From Stakelama saccharophila (GTDB lineage Bacteria > Pseudomonadota > Alphaproteobacteria > Sphingomonadales > Sphingomonadaceae): a stretch of DNA of 64,000 nt. Shown one piece after another: positions 27,474 through 37,552 of this stretch; position 1 is the first letter of the stretch; each line of letters opens with the position of its first letter. A program made the position numbers and the translations under genes. The DNA lies in contig NZ_CP135076.1 of NCBI RefSeq assembly GCF_032229225.1, positions 2,151,001 to 2,215,000 on the forward strand. Reading direction: 5' to 3'. Below the pieces are notes generated by a model that was not told the origin of the DNA, did no database searches, and worked only from the letters and a program-made list of their open reading frames with translations.

Positions 27474-28679
27474 ATGACGCTATCCAATCACGAGCGCACC
27501 GCGATGGAGGTGATCGCGGGCGAACGCATCCTGGCCGATGTCGAACGCTGGGTCGCGGTGAACAGCGGCACGGCGAATCTCGACGGCCTCACGACGATGG
27601 CCGGCCTGCTCGGCGATGCCTTCGGCGCGCTGCCCGGCACGCTCGAACTGGTCGCGCCCGAACCGCATGAAGCGGTGACGCCGGCCGGAGAGACGGTCGC
27701 GCTCGACCATGGCAAGCACCTTCACCTGACGGTCCGGCCGGAGGCGCCGGTGCAGATGCTGTTCACCGGCCATATGGACACGGTCTATCCGGTCGATCAC
27801 CCGTTCCAGACGGCGACATGGCTGGAAGACGGCAGCCTCAACGGCCCCGGCGCCGCCGATATGAAGGGCGGTCTGGCACTGCTGCTCGCCGCGCTGAAGG
27901 GGGTGGAGGCGACGCCGCTCGCCGAGCGGATCGGCTATGAGATCGTCATCAATTCGGACGAGGAAACCGGCAGCTTCTCCTCGCGCGCGCTGCTCGAACG
28001 CGCCGCGCGCGGCAAGGTGGCCGCCCTCACCTATGAACCCGCGCTGGCCGACGGCACGCTCGCCGGCGCGCGGGGCGGAACGGGCAATTTCTCCATCGTC
28101 GTCCACGGCAAAAGCGCACATGCCGGCCGCAACCCCGATGACGGACGCAACGCCATCGTCGCCGCCGCCGACATCGCGCTGCGCCTGATGACGGCAAAGG
28201 CGCCGACCCTTTCGGTCAATCCGGCGAAGATCGACGGCGGCGGGCCGAACAATGTCGTGCCCGAACTCGCCGTGCTGCGCGTCAATTTCCGCCCCAAAGC
28301 GCAGGAGGAAATCAACCGTGCACAGGCGCATATCGACGCCACCGTCGCCGCCGTCGCGAAGGAGCATGATGTCCGTATCGAGGTGCATGGCAGCTTCAAC
28401 CGCCCGCCAAAGCCGATCGACGATGCTGCCGAACGGCTGTTCGCGCTGGTCAGGCAAAGCGGCGCCGATCTCGACATCCCCGTTTCGTGGCGCGACACCG
28501 GCGGCGTGTGCGACGGCAACAACATCGCCGCATGCGGCGTTCCCGTGGTCGACACCATGGGCGCGCGCGGCGGTTCCATCCATTCGAGCGAAGAGTTCAT
28601 GATCCCCGAAAGCCTGCAAGAACGCGCGCGTTTGTCGGCGCTGACCATCCTGCGCATCGCCGAGCGGGGCCGCCCGTGA
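27474..28679 (+). CDS. M20-family metallohydrolase (carboxypeptidase G2-like) in an ast operon
   Basis: A 401-residue zinc hydrolase. Metal ligands and catalytic residues are visible in LFTGHMDTVYPV, NGPGAADMKGGLALLL, INSDEETGSFSS and the late GARGGSIHSSEEFM. The dimerisation insert (GTGNFSIVVHGKSAHAGRNPDDGRNAI) is typical of M20A enzymes. Its stop overlaps the astA start (GTGA), so it is translationally coupled to arginine catabolism. No astC, astD or astE is in view. It could hydrolyse a succinylated intermediate in place of AstE, or feed the pathway from a peptide; both are inference. Confidence 0.87.
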   Translation: MTLSNHERTAMEVIAGERILADVERWVAVNSGTANLDGLTTMAGLLGDAFGALPGTLELVAPEPHEAVTPAGETVALDHGKHLHLTVRPEAPVQMLFTGHMDTVYPVDHPFQTATWLEDGSLNGPGAADMKGGLALLLAALKGVEATPLAERIGYEIVINSDEETGSFSSRALLERAARGKVAALTYEPALADGTLAGARGGTGNFSIVVHGKSAHAGRNPDDGRNAIVAAADIALRLMTAKAPTLSVNPAKIDGGGPNNVVPELAVLRVNFRPKAQEEINRAQAHIDATVAAVAKEHDVRIEVHGSFNRPPKPIDDAAERLFALVRQSGADLDIPVSWRDTGGVCDGNNIAACGVPVVDTMGARGGSIHSSEEFMIPESLQERARLSALTILRIAERGRP

Positions 28680-29701
28680 AGGAAGCAGCGCACCCCTTCC
28701 GCATCCGCGCCGCACAGGACGGCGATCTCCAGCATCTGTACGAGATGGCGAAGCTCACCGGCGGCGGCTTCACCAACCTGCCGCCCGACCGCGACGCGCT
28801 GCGCGGCAAGCTCGCGCGCAGCAATGCAGCATTCGAGCGCGCCGAGGATATACTGGGCGACGACCTGTTCGTGCTGGTGCTCGAAAATGTCGTGACCGGC
28901 GAAGTGCGCGGCACCTGCCAGATCTTCACCCAGGTCGGCCAGCACTGGCCCTTCTACAGCTACCGCATCGGCACGCTGACCAAGCACAGCGAGGCGCTGA
29001 ACCGCACCTTCCGCGCGGAACTCCTCAACCTGACCAACGACCTGGAGGGCTGTTCGGAGGTCGGCGGGCTGTTCCTCCACCCGAACGAGCGCGCCGGCGG
29101 ACTGGGCATGCTGCTCGCGCGCAGCCGCTACCTCTTCATCCGCGCGCACCGGGCGCGCTTTGCCGAGCGAGTGCTGGCCGAGCTTCGCGGCATCATCGAC
29201 GAAAGCGGCGGATCGCCCTTCTGGGACGGCGTCGCCGGGCGGTTCTTCGGCATGAGCTTTCAGGAAGCCGACGAGTTCAACGCCATCCACGGCAACCAGT
29301 TCATCGCCGACCTGATGCCCAAGCACCCGGTTTATGTGGCGATGCTGCCCGAGTCCGCGCGGCAGGTGATCGGTCTGCCCCACCCCTCCGGCCGAGCGGC
29401 GATGCGGATGCTGGAGAAAGAAGGCTTCGCATACGAAAACTATGTAGACATCTTCGACGGCGGGCCGACGATGATCGCGCGCACCGATCAGGTGAAGACG
29501 ATCCAGCACGCACGCGATGCGCAGGTGGCGCGCATCGCGGAGGGCGGGGAGCAGACGCTGGTTTCGACCGGCCGGCTCGCCGATTTCCGCTGCGCCTATG
29601 GCTGCGTGACGGCCGACGGGGACGGCGTGACGCTCGACCCGGCGGCGGCGAGCACACTCGACGTGGCGGAAGGCGCCGACATCGCCTGGGTGGCACGCTG
29701 A
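28676..29701 (+). CDS. astA: Arginine N-succinyltransferase
   Basis: A 341-residue acyltransferase of the AstA family, first step of the arginine succinyltransferase pathway (arginine plus succinyl-CoA). Recognisable segments: FRIRAAQDGDLQHLYEMAKLTGGGFTNLP, GTCQIFTQVGQHWPFYSYRI, LTNDLEGCSEVGGLFLHP, RFFGMSFQEADEF, LPKHPVYV-type PKHPVYVAMLP and FAYENYVDIFDGGPTM. It starts with GTG at 28676 inside the M20 stop, and its stop overlaps the astB ATG by one base. Confidence 0.94.
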   Translation: MKEAAHPFRIRAAQDGDLQHLYEMAKLTGGGFTNLPPDRDALRGKLARSNAAFERAEDILGDDLFVLVLENVVTGEVRGTCQIFTQVGQHWPFYSYRIGTLTKHSEALNRTFRAELLNLTNDLEGCSEVGGLFLHPNERAGGLGMLLARSRYLFIRAHRARFAERVLAELRGIIDESGGSPFWDGVAGRFFGMSFQEADEFNAIHGNQFIADLMPKHPVYVAMLPESARQVIGLPHPSGRAAMRMLEKEGFAYENYVDIFDGGPTMIARTDQVKTIQHARDAQVARIAEGGEQTLVSTGRLADFRCAYGCVTADGDGVTLDPAAASTLDVAEGADIAWVAR

Positions 29702-30957
29702 TGGCCGTCACCGAGATCAATTTCGACGGCATCGTCGGGCCAAGCCACAATTATGCCGGCCTCAGCCCCGGCAACCTCGCCGCGACGCGCAATCGCGGCA
29801 CCGCCTCCGCCCCGCGCGCCGCCGCGCTGGAGGGCATCGCCAAGATGCGCGCCAATCTCGCGCTCGGGCTGACACAGGGCTTCTTGCTGCCGCAGCCGCG
29901 CCCCGATCATCGCTGGCTGGAATGCCTCGCGACCAGCTATGCCGAGGCGCCGCCGTACCTCCAGGCGCAGGCGCTTTCGGCATCGTCGATGTGGGCGGCG
30001 AATGCGGCGACCGTCTCGCCCGCGCCCGACACACTCGACGGCAAATGCCATCTTACCGTCGCCAACCTCGTCACCATGCCGCACCGCAGCCATGAATGGC
30101 GCTTCACGCTCGCGCAGTTGCAGGCGGCCTTCGCCGACCCTGCGTTCACGGTCCACGGCCCCGTCACGCCGCCCTTCGGCGACGAGGGCGCGGCCAACCA
30201 TATGCGGCTGACGGCCGGCCATGACAGGTCGGGGGTGGAGGTGTTCGTCTATGGCCTGACCGGCGGCCCCTTCCCCGCCCGCCAGCACCGCGACGCCAGC
30301 GAGGCGATCGCGCGGATGCACCGGCTCGATCCGGCGCAGACGATCTTCGTCCAGCAGTCCGAAGCGGCGATTGCCGCCGGTGCGTTCCACAACGACGTGG
30401 TCGCGGTCGCCAACGAACGGGTGCTGTTCGCGCACGAACTGGCCTATCAGGACCGTGACGGCTTCCACACCGAGTTGCGGGACAAGATGCCGGGTGTCGA
30501 GATCATCGAGGTGCCCGCCGCACGCGTCAGCCTCGAAGACGCCGTTGCCTCTTATCTGTTTAACGCGCAGCTCGTCACGATGCCGCAGGGCGGGATGGCG
30601 CTCGTCCTGCCCGCCGAGGCGCGCGAGACGGAAAGCGTCTGGAACTGGCTGCAGGACCTCATCGCCGGCAACGGCCCGATCCGCCATCTCGAAGTGGTCG
30701 ATGTCCGCCAGTCGATGGCCAATGGCGGCGGCCCCGCCTGCCTGCGCCTGCGCGTCGTCGCCGATCCCGCCACGATCGACCCGCGCTTTCTGGCCGATGA
30801 TGCAACGCTCGACCGGCTGGCCGCGGTAATCGAGGCGCATTGGCCCGAGCGCATCGCGCCCGAGGCGATCGCCGACCCCGCACTGATCGGGCAGATCGAA
30901 CGCGCCCAGCGCGCGCTGATCGAGGCTACCGATTGTGTCGGCTTACTTGACAATTAA
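29701..30957 (+). CDS. astB: N-succinylarginine dihydrolase
   Basis: A 418-residue enzyme of the guanidine-modifying superfamily that converts succinylarginine to succinylornithine, ammonia and carbon dioxide. It shows EINFDGIVGPSHNYAGLSPGNLA, AANAATVSPAPDT, LTVANLVTMPHRSHE, FVQQSEAAIAAGAFHNDVVAVAN and the C-terminal NGGGPACLRLRVV, which carries the nucleophilic Cys. Full length. It directly follows astA (TGATG overlap) and ends the operon. Confidence 0.95.
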   Translation: MAVTEINFDGIVGPSHNYAGLSPGNLAATRNRGTASAPRAAALEGIAKMRANLALGLTQGFLLPQPRPDHRWLECLATSYAEAPPYLQAQALSASSMWAANAATVSPAPDTLDGKCHLTVANLVTMPHRSHEWRFTLAQLQAAFADPAFTVHGPVTPPFGDEGAANHMRLTAGHDRSGVEVFVYGLTGGPFPARQHRDASEAIARMHRLDPAQTIFVQQSEAAIAAGAFHNDVVAVANERVLFAHELAYQDRDGFHTELRDKMPGVEIIEVPAARVSLEDAVASYLFNAQLVTMPQGGMALVLPAEARETESVWNWLQDLIAGNGPIRHLEVVDVRQSMANGGGPACLRLRVVADPATIDPRFLADDATLDRLAAVIEAHWPERIAPEAIADPALIGQIERAQRALIEATDCVGLLDN

Positions 30958-30968
30958 CCGCGTCTGAT

Positions 30969-30990
30969 AATCCGCGACGACGGATTTTCG
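30969..30990 (+). terminator. Weak hairpin after astB
   Basis: AATCCG and CGGATT pair around a 6-base loop and are followed by TTCG. A weak intrinsic terminator for the ast operon is possible. Confidence 0.3.
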
Positions 30991-31021
30991 CCATTGGTAC
31001 GGGGCTTGCTTAACTTTTAGC

Positions 31022-31240
31022 ATGTGGACCAGGGTTAAGCGGCTCTTCACCATCAAAACCAAGTTCGAGGCCTTCCTCGTCATCTACGGCCTCGGCACCG
31101 GCGCGGTGGAGCGGGGCTTTCACTACCTCCAGCAGTTCCCCGGCTATGGCGGCTACATGCTGTTCGCCGTGTGTCCGATCGCGGTGTTCATGGCCGGCGG
31201 CAGGCTGCTGGATTCGGTGGAGCGCGGCTATGGGGGGTGA
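31022..31240 (+). CDS. Small conserved-looking inner-membrane protein
   Basis: A 72-residue protein: a basic start (MWTRVKRLFTIKTKFE), a first hydrophobic stretch (AFLVIYGLGTGAVERG), a loop QQFPGYGGY, a second membrane segment (MLFAVCPIAVFMAGGRLL) and a short tail. The layout and clean coding bias suggest a real gene. It sits 65 bases after astB and is convergent with the formaldehyde operon. Function unknown. Confidence 0.65.
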   Translation: MWTRVKRLFTIKTKFEAFLVIYGLGTGAVERGFHYLQQFPGYGGYMLFAVCPIAVFMAGGRLLDSVERGYGG

Positions 31241-31248
31241 CCTCCCGA

Positions 31249-31325
31249 CGTCATCCTGACGCACGTCAGGATTCAAAACCCGCAGCGCTTGCAACTCTGG
31301 ATGCTGAAGCAAGTTCAGCATGACG
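31249..31325. repeat. REP-like element: two hairpins inside an outer inverted repeat
   Basis: CGTCAT and ATGACG form the outer ends. Inside are ATCCTGAC/GTCAGGAT with a 4-base loop (31253-31272) and ATGCTGAA/TTCAGCAT with a 5-base loop (31301-31321). It lies exactly between convergent genes and could end transcription from both. The shape resembles sphingomonad REP elements as I remember them. Confidence 0.6.
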
Positions 31326-31326
31326 A

Positions 31327-32553
31327 TCAGGGCAGCAGGTCCTTCAATAGAACATCCGTATCGGCGAGCTTTGCCGTGTCCGGCATCGCGCGCGCTTCGA
31401 CCAGCTTGCGGCCCTGCACATAATCCTTGACGGTGTTGACGCAGTCGAGCGCGATCACCCGCCCCCGCTTCAAATACACCACCGAGAATTTCCGCGAATC
31501 CGGGTCCCCGCGCAGTACCGTGGCATCGTGCTCCAGCGACAGCCCGACGGTCTGCAGCTTGAGGTCGTACTGGTTCGACCAGAACCACGGCACCGCCGCA
31601 TAGGCGGCCTCTGTTCCGCACAGCGCCTTCGCCACCACCGCCGCCTGATCGTGGGCATTCTGCACCGATTCCAGCCGCACCAGTGCGTCGTCGGCGAAGG
31701 CGTTGCGGTGATAGGCACAGTCGCCGATCGCGAAGATGTCAGGAAGCGAGGTACGGCACCGGGCGTCGACCAGCACGCCGTTGCCGCCTTGCGCGCCGGC
31801 GTCGACAAGCGGCGCAACCGATGGCGTGATGCCGATGCCGACAATCACCATCCCGCAGGGCAGTTCGCTCCCGTCATGCAGGCGCACGGCGCGCACGCGG
31901 CCGCCATCGCCCAGGATGCAGTCGACCTGCGTCGAAAGCCGGACATCGACACCGCGCCCGCGGTGCTCGGCCTCGAAAAAGCGCGACAGTTCCTCGCCCG
32001 CGACGCGCGCCAGCACCCGGTCCTGTGCCTCGACCAGCGCCACCTGCTTGCCGAGCCCGGTCAGGACGGCCGCCGCCTCCAGCCCGATATAGCCGCCGCC
32101 GATCACGACGATGCGTGCCGTGTCGCCGAGTTCGCCCATCATCGCATCGACATCGGCGCGCGAACGTACGCTATGGACACCGGCAAGATCGCCGCCGGTG
32201 CACGGCAGGCGCCGCGGCTCACCGCCCGCCGCCCAGATCAGCGTGCCGTAGCCGAGCACCGCCGCCTGGTCGGTCGTCACCCGGTGCGCGTCCGCGTCGA
32301 CCGCCGTCACGCGATCGCCAAGCCGGAACGAAATGCCGCGCTCCGCCCAGAACTTTTCCGGACGGATCAGCAACCGCTCGAACGGCTTTTCACCGGCGAG
32401 ATATTCCTTCGACAGCGGCGGCCGTTCGTAGGGCAGCTCCTCCTCCGCCCCGATCATCGTGATCGAACCCGCAAACCCGTTCTGGCGAAGCGCGATCGCC
32501 GCCTGCGCGCCGCCATGGCCCGTTCCGACGATCAGGACGTCGGGGTCGCTCAC
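31327..32553 (-). CDS. FAD/NAD(P)-dependent oxidoreductase, ferredoxin/rubredoxin reductase type
   Basis: A 408-residue flavoprotein. The N-terminal FAD fold is [21 protein letters not shown], followed by [11 protein letters not shown], a second NAD-binding fold [17 protein letters not shown], the FAD motif [13 protein letters not shown] and the reductase C-terminal domain ([18 protein letters not shown]). This is the pattern of putidaredoxin/rubredoxin reductases. It overlaps fghA (ATGA at 32550-32553) at the end of the formaldehyde operon. No ferredoxin gene is adjacent, so the electron partner is unknown. Confidence 0.9.
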   Translation of the reverse strand: MSDPDVLIVGTGHGGAQAAIALRQNGFAGSITMIGAEEELPYERPPLSKEYLAGEKPFERLLIRPEKFWAERGISFRLGDRVTAVDADAHRVTTDQAAVLGYGTLIWAAGGEPRRLPCTGGDLAGVHSVRSRADVDAMMGELGDTARIVVIGGGYIGLEAAAVLTGLGKQVALVEAQDRVLARVAGEELSRFFEAEHRGRGVDVRLSTQVDCILGDGGRVRAVRLHDGSELPCGMVIVGIGITPSVAPLVDAGAQGGNGVLVDARCRTSLPDIFAIGDCAYHRNAFADDALVRLESVQNAHDQAAVVAKALCGTEAAYAAVPWFWSNQYDLKLQTVGLSLEHDATVLRGDPDSRKFSVVYLKRGRVIALDCVNTVKDYVQGRKLVEARAMPDTAKLADTDVLLKDLLP

Positions 32554-33389
32554 GCCTTCAGCCGCGCCGCGTGCCAGGCGACATGTTCGCCCAGGAAGGA
32601 CGAGATGAAGTAATAGCTGTGGTCGTAGCCCGGCTGCATGCGCAGCGTCAGGTCGATTCCCGCCGCCTCGCAGGCATCGCGCAGGAGCTGCGGCCTGAGC
32701 TGCTCTTCGAGGAAATTGTCGGCATCGCCCTGGTCGACCAGCAGTTCGGCCACCCGCGCGCCGTCGGCGATCAGCGCGCAGGCGTCATAGCGGCGCCAGT
32801 CAGCCCTATCCTCGCCGATATAGCGGCCGAGCGCCTTGTGCCCCCAGGGACAGTTGATCGGCGACACCACCGGCGCGAACGCGGAAATGCTGCGGAACCG
32901 GTCCGGATTGCGCAAGCCTGTCGTCAGCGCGCCGTGCCCGCCCATCGAATGGCCGGTGATCGACTGGCGCGCCATGTCGGCCATCGGAAACTCCGCCGCG
33001 ATCAGCGCCGGCAGCTCGTCCTCGACATAGCTGCGCATACGGTAATTCGCCGACCACGGCGCCTCTGTCGCGTCGACATAGAAGCCTGCGCCCTTGCCGA
33101 AGTCGTAGCTGTCCTCGTCGGGCACGGCGTCACCGCGCGGACTGGTATCGGGCGCGACGAATATGACGCCGTGCTCGGCACAGGCGGCGCGATATTCGCC
33201 TTTTTCGGTGACGTTGGCATGGCTGCAGGTCAGGCCCGACAGATACCAGAGCACGGGAAGTTTTCGCCCATCCTCGTGCGGCGGAACATAGACCGAAAAG
33301 GTCATCTCGGTCCCGGTCGCCATGGATGCGTGTCCGTAAACGCCCTGCACGCCGCCATGCGCCTTGTTGGTGGATAGCGTCTGCATCAT
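32550..33389 (-). CDS. fghA: S-formylglutathione hydrolase
   Basis: A 279-residue esterase-D-family hydrolase that splits S-formylglutathione into formate and glutathione. Motifs: [23 protein letters not shown], the nucleophile [24 protein letters not shown], and the terminal [15 protein letters not shown] with the catalytic His. The ATG pair at 33389 and 33386 overlaps the VOC stop; 33389 gives the standard ATGA. It acts directly after FrmA, encoded upstream in the same operon. Confidence 0.94.
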   Translation of the reverse strand: MMQTLSTNKAHGGVQGVYGHASMATGTEMTFSVYVPPHEDGRKLPVLWYLSGLTCSHANVTEKGEYRAACAEHGVIFVAPDTSPRGDAVPDEDSYDFGKGAGFYVDATEAPWSANYRMRSYVEDELPALIAAEFPMADMARQSITGHSMGGHGALTTGLRNPDRFRSISAFAPVVSPINCPWGHKALGRYIGEDRADWRRYDACALIADGARVAELLVDQGDADNFLEEQLRPQLLRDACEAAGIDLTLRMQPGYDHSYYFISSFLGEHVAWHAARLKA

Positions 33390-33769
33390 TTGATCCTGTA
33401 CGTCGCGCAAAGCTTGTTGCCGGCGGGATCGCGCAGATAGGCGAGATAGACGATCCTGCCATCCGGCGGGCGACGCTCGCCCGGCGGGTCTTCGATCGCG
33501 ACGCCGCCATAAGCGAGCCCGGCGGCATGCCAGGCATCCACCGCCTCGGCCGATTCCGCCGCGAAGCCGATGGTGCCGCCATTGGCCGCGTTCGCCGGAT
33601 TGCCGTCGATCGGCCGCGTTACCAGGAAGCGCATGCCGTCCCTGGTGTAGACCAGCCGCCCCTTCGGATCGATTGTTCCCGGAGCGACATCCAGCGCTCC
33701 GAGCGCGGCGTCATAGAAAGCCTTCGCGGCGTCCAGGTCGTCCGCGCCGACCACGACATGCCGGAACAT
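33386..33769 (-). CDS. VOC (glyoxalase-fold) protein in the formaldehyde operon
   Basis: A 127-residue vicinal-oxygen-chelate protein: FRHVVVGADDLDAAKAFYDAALG (first module, metal-binding His), LVYTRDGMRFLVTRPIDG, and the second module with [31 protein letters not shown] precedes the ATG at 33769. It sits between frmA (16-base gap) and fghA (overlap), where some bacteria have a Gfa-type glutathione protein. It could handle a glutathione adduct; this is inference. Confidence 0.87.
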   Translation of the reverse strand: MFRHVVVGADDLDAAKAFYDAALGALDVAPGTIDPKGRLVYTRDGMRFLVTRPIDGNPANAANGGTIGFAAESAEAVDAWHAAGLAYGGVAIEDPPGERRPPDGRIVYLAYLRDPAGNKLCATYRIK

Positions 33770-33785
33770 CCTGTCTCTCCCCGGA

Positions 33786-34898
<1,113 letters not shown>

Positions 34899-35030
34899 CA
34901 CGGCTCTCCATATTGCTGCTGTCGCACATGGAACTGGAGAGCGGCCCGCCTCGCGTCAAGCGAAAGCCGTTTGCATCGCGGAGCTGGTATCGCTCACAAT
35001 GTATGCGCCGAATTTGCGAATTGCGGTTGT

Positions 35031-35056
35031 TTCATATTCAAACCCGTGTTTCAAAT
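35031..35056. promoter_or_regulatory. AT-rich operator-like site before the fucose operon
   Basis: TTCATATTCAAA and, 7 bases on, TTTCAAAT lie 47 to 72 bases before the SGNH gene start. They share TTTCAAAT and AATATGAA-type words with the sites at 45331 and 50099. Weak on its own. Confidence 0.3.
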
Positions 35057-35102
35057 GCACCAAACAACCCGCCGGGCGGCGGGAACCGAGAGGAGAGCGG
35101 GA

Positions 35103-35921
35103 ATGGCTTTTCGACACCACATCATCCGGTCGGGCCTGGCCCTTGCCACCGCCGCGCTTGCAGCGACGCCGGCCGCGGCCCAGACCAAGGTTCCCGGCGA
35201 TCCGTATGCCGGCGACCCTTCCGGCATCGTCGCCAATCCCTGCCCGGAGCATGAACCGCCGAAGGACGGCCAGGGCTGGCAGATGTGGAACCTCCACATG
35301 CTGACGCGCGACTTCGGCCAGCTCTGCCGCTACCGCGACGCCAATGCCGAACTGGCGCGCTCGGGCAAGCCGGTGCGCGTCGTCTTCATGGGCGATTCGA
35401 TCACCGACAACTGGATCAACCTCGCCCCGCACCTGTTCGAGGAGGGCCGTATCGACCGCGGCATCAGCGGCCAGACCACGCCGCAGATGCTCGTCCGTTT
35501 CCGCCAGGACGTGATCGACCTGCACCCGGAGGCGGTTCACATCATGGCCGGCACCAACGACATCGCGGGCAATACGGGCGCGGAGACGATCGAAACGCTG
35601 AAGGGCCATATCCGCAGCATGGCCGAACTGGCGCAGGCGCACGGTATCGCGGTGATCCTCGCCTCGATCCCGCCGGCGGGCGAATTTCCCTGGGCGAAGG
35701 ACAAGCGACCCGTGCCCGTCATCCGCGCGATGAACGACTGGCTAAGACGTTATGCCGCGGAAAACGGCTTCACCTATGTCGATTACTTTTCGGCGATGGC
35801 GACCCCGGACGGCGCGATGAAGGACGGCCTGTCGAGCGACGGCGTCCATCCCACGGCCAGGGGCTATGCCGTCATGCGCCCGCTGACCCTTGCCGCGATC
35901 GACGAGGCGCTGGGCGAGTGA
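35103..35921 (+). CDS. Secreted SGNH/GDSL hydrolase (probable carbohydrate esterase)
   Basis: A 272-residue protein with a signal peptide (residues 1-27, ending AAAQ). The SGNH blocks are clear: VVFMGDSITDNW (nucleophile Ser), the Gly in RGISGQTT, MAGTNDIAGN (Asn), and SSDGVHPTARGY (Asp and His). It resembles periplasmic GDSL esterases. It is the first gene of the fucose operon and overlaps the fucosidase start (GTGA). In that context it may remove acetyl groups from plant cell wall oligosaccharides. Confidence 0.88.
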   Translation: MAFRHHIIRSGLALATAALAATPAAAQTKVPGDPYAGDPSGIVANPCPEHEPPKDGQGWQMWNLHMLTRDFGQLCRYRDANAELARSGKPVRVVFMGDSITDNWINLAPHLFEEGRIDRGISGQTTPQMLVRFRQDVIDLHPEAVHIMAGTNDIAGNTGAETIETLKGHIRSMAELAQAHGIAVILASIPPAGEFPWAKDKRPVPVIRAMNDWLRRYAAENGFTYVDYFSAMATPDGAMKDGLSSDGVHPTARGYAVMRPLTLAAIDEALGE

Positions 35922-37552
35922 CAGGCTTCGATCGCCGATCCGTTCTCGCCGGCATGGCGGCACTGGGCGCCTCGCGCACCGCCGCGGCGCGCGGCGTCCA
36001 GGGCATCGCCACCGGCCCGGTCCAGCCGAACTGGGCGTCGTTCGTCAACGCCTACCGCTTTCCCGACTGGTTCCGCGACGCGAAGCTCGGGCTGTGGGCG
36101 CATTGGGGGCCGCAGTCCGTGCCGGAGCAGGGCGATTGGTATGGCCGCTTCATGTACATGCAGGGCCATCCAATGTACGAGCACCACCTGAAAACCTACG
36201 GCCATCCGGCCGATACGGGGATGATCGACATCCAGCACCGCTGGACCGCCGACAAATGGGACCCGGACGCGCTGATCGCGCGCTACAAGAAGGCGGGCGC
36301 GAAATATTTCGTGTCGCTTGCCTGCCATCACGACAATCTCGACTGCTGGGACAGCGCCCATCACCGCTGGAACGCGACCCGCGTCGGGCCGAAGCGCGAC
36401 GTGGTCGGCACCTGGGCAAAGGCGGCGCGCAAGGCGGGCCTGCGCTTCGGCGTGTCGAACCACAGCTCTCACGCCTGGCACTGGTTCCAGACGGCCTATG
36501 CCTATGACCCCGTCGGCCCGCGGGCCGGCGAGCGGTACGACGCATACCGCCTGACCGCCGCCGACGGGGCGGACGAATGGTGGAACGGCCTCGATCCGCA
36601 GAACCTTTACACCGGCCCGCACATGGTCGCGCCCGACGGCATCGATTCCATCGAGGCGATGAATGCATGGCACGATGCGCATGACGGCAAGTGGATGGAG
36701 CACGGCCCGGCGGGCGATCCGGCCTATGTGCGCAAATGGCTGATGCGGCAGATGGATCTGATCGAGAAATACCGGCCCGATTTGTGCTATTTCGACGATC
36801 ACGGCGTACCGTTCGGCAATATCGGCATGGAAGCGATCGCGGACTACTACAACCGCTCCGTCCGCTGGCACGGCGACATCCAGGTCGTCGCCAACATCAA
36901 GAAGCTGGAGCCGTGGCAGCGCCTGGGCATCGTCGATGATGTGGAGCGCGGTTTCATCAATACCATGCGCGAGGTGCCGTGGCAGACCGGCACCTGTATC
37001 GGCGACTGGTTCTACAATGCCGCGCGTTTTCGCGACCACGGCTACAAGTCCGCCGAACAGGTGATCCAGCGGCTGGCCGATGTGGTATCGAAGAACGGCA
37101 ACCTGCTGCTCTCCATCCCGCAGCGCGGCGACGGGTCGATCGATGCCGACGAGGAAGCGATCCTCGATGCGATGGCGGAGTGGATGGCGATCAATGACGA
37201 AGCGATCTTCGCGTCCCGGCCGTGGCGCATCTATGGCGAAGGCCCGACCGAGCTGAAAGCGGGCATGCAGAACGAAAGCGACCAGGGCGCCTTCACGCCG
37301 CGCGACATCCGCTTCACGACCAAGGGCGACACGCTCTATGCGATCCTGCTCGGCTGGCCCGAGGGCGAGGTTTCGATCCGGGCGCTCGGCACCGGCCGCA
37401 CGGGCGGCAATATCGAACGGGTTACGCTGCTCGGCGGTGGCGTCATAGGCCACCGCCGTAACGGAACCGCACTGCACGTCACCCTGCCCGCCAACGAGCA
37501 TGGCCGCTTCGTCCCCGTGCTGCGCATCGAGGGCCGGGGGCTGACGGCATGA
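35918..37552 (+). CDS. Alpha-L-fucosidase, GH29
   Basis: A 544-residue enzyme with a twin-arginine-like export signal (DRRSVLAGMAALGAS). The GH29 barrel shows YRFPDWFRDAKLGLWAHWGPQSVP, FVSLACHHDNLDCWDS, GVSNHSSHAWHWFQ and RPDLCYFDDHG, whose Asp is the expected nucleophile, then NGNLLLSIPQRGDGSID. A beta-sandwich tail follows. It starts with GTG inside the esterase stop, and its stop overlaps fucP. It should release L-fucose in the periplasm for import. Confidence 0.92.
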   Translation: MTGFDRRSVLAGMAALGASRTAAARGVQGIATGPVQPNWASFVNAYRFPDWFRDAKLGLWAHWGPQSVPEQGDWYGRFMYMQGHPMYEHHLKTYGHPADTGMIDIQHRWTADKWDPDALIARYKKAGAKYFVSLACHHDNLDCWDSAHHRWNATRVGPKRDVVGTWAKAARKAGLRFGVSNHSSHAWHWFQTAYAYDPVGPRAGERYDAYRLTAADGADEWWNGLDPQNLYTGPHMVAPDGIDSIEAMNAWHDAHDGKWMEHGPAGDPAYVRKWLMRQMDLIEKYRPDLCYFDDHGVPFGNIGMEAIADYYNRSVRWHGDIQVVANIKKLEPWQRLGIVDDVERGFINTMREVPWQTGTCIGDWFYNAARFRDHGYKSAEQVIQRLADVVSKNGNLLLSIPQRGDGSIDADEEAILDAMAEWMAINDEAIFASRPWRIYGEGPTELKAGMQNESDQGAFTPRDIRFTTKGDTLYAILLGWPEGEVSIRALGTGRTGGNIERVTLLGGGVIGHRRNGTALHVTLPANEHGRFVPVLRIEGRGLTA

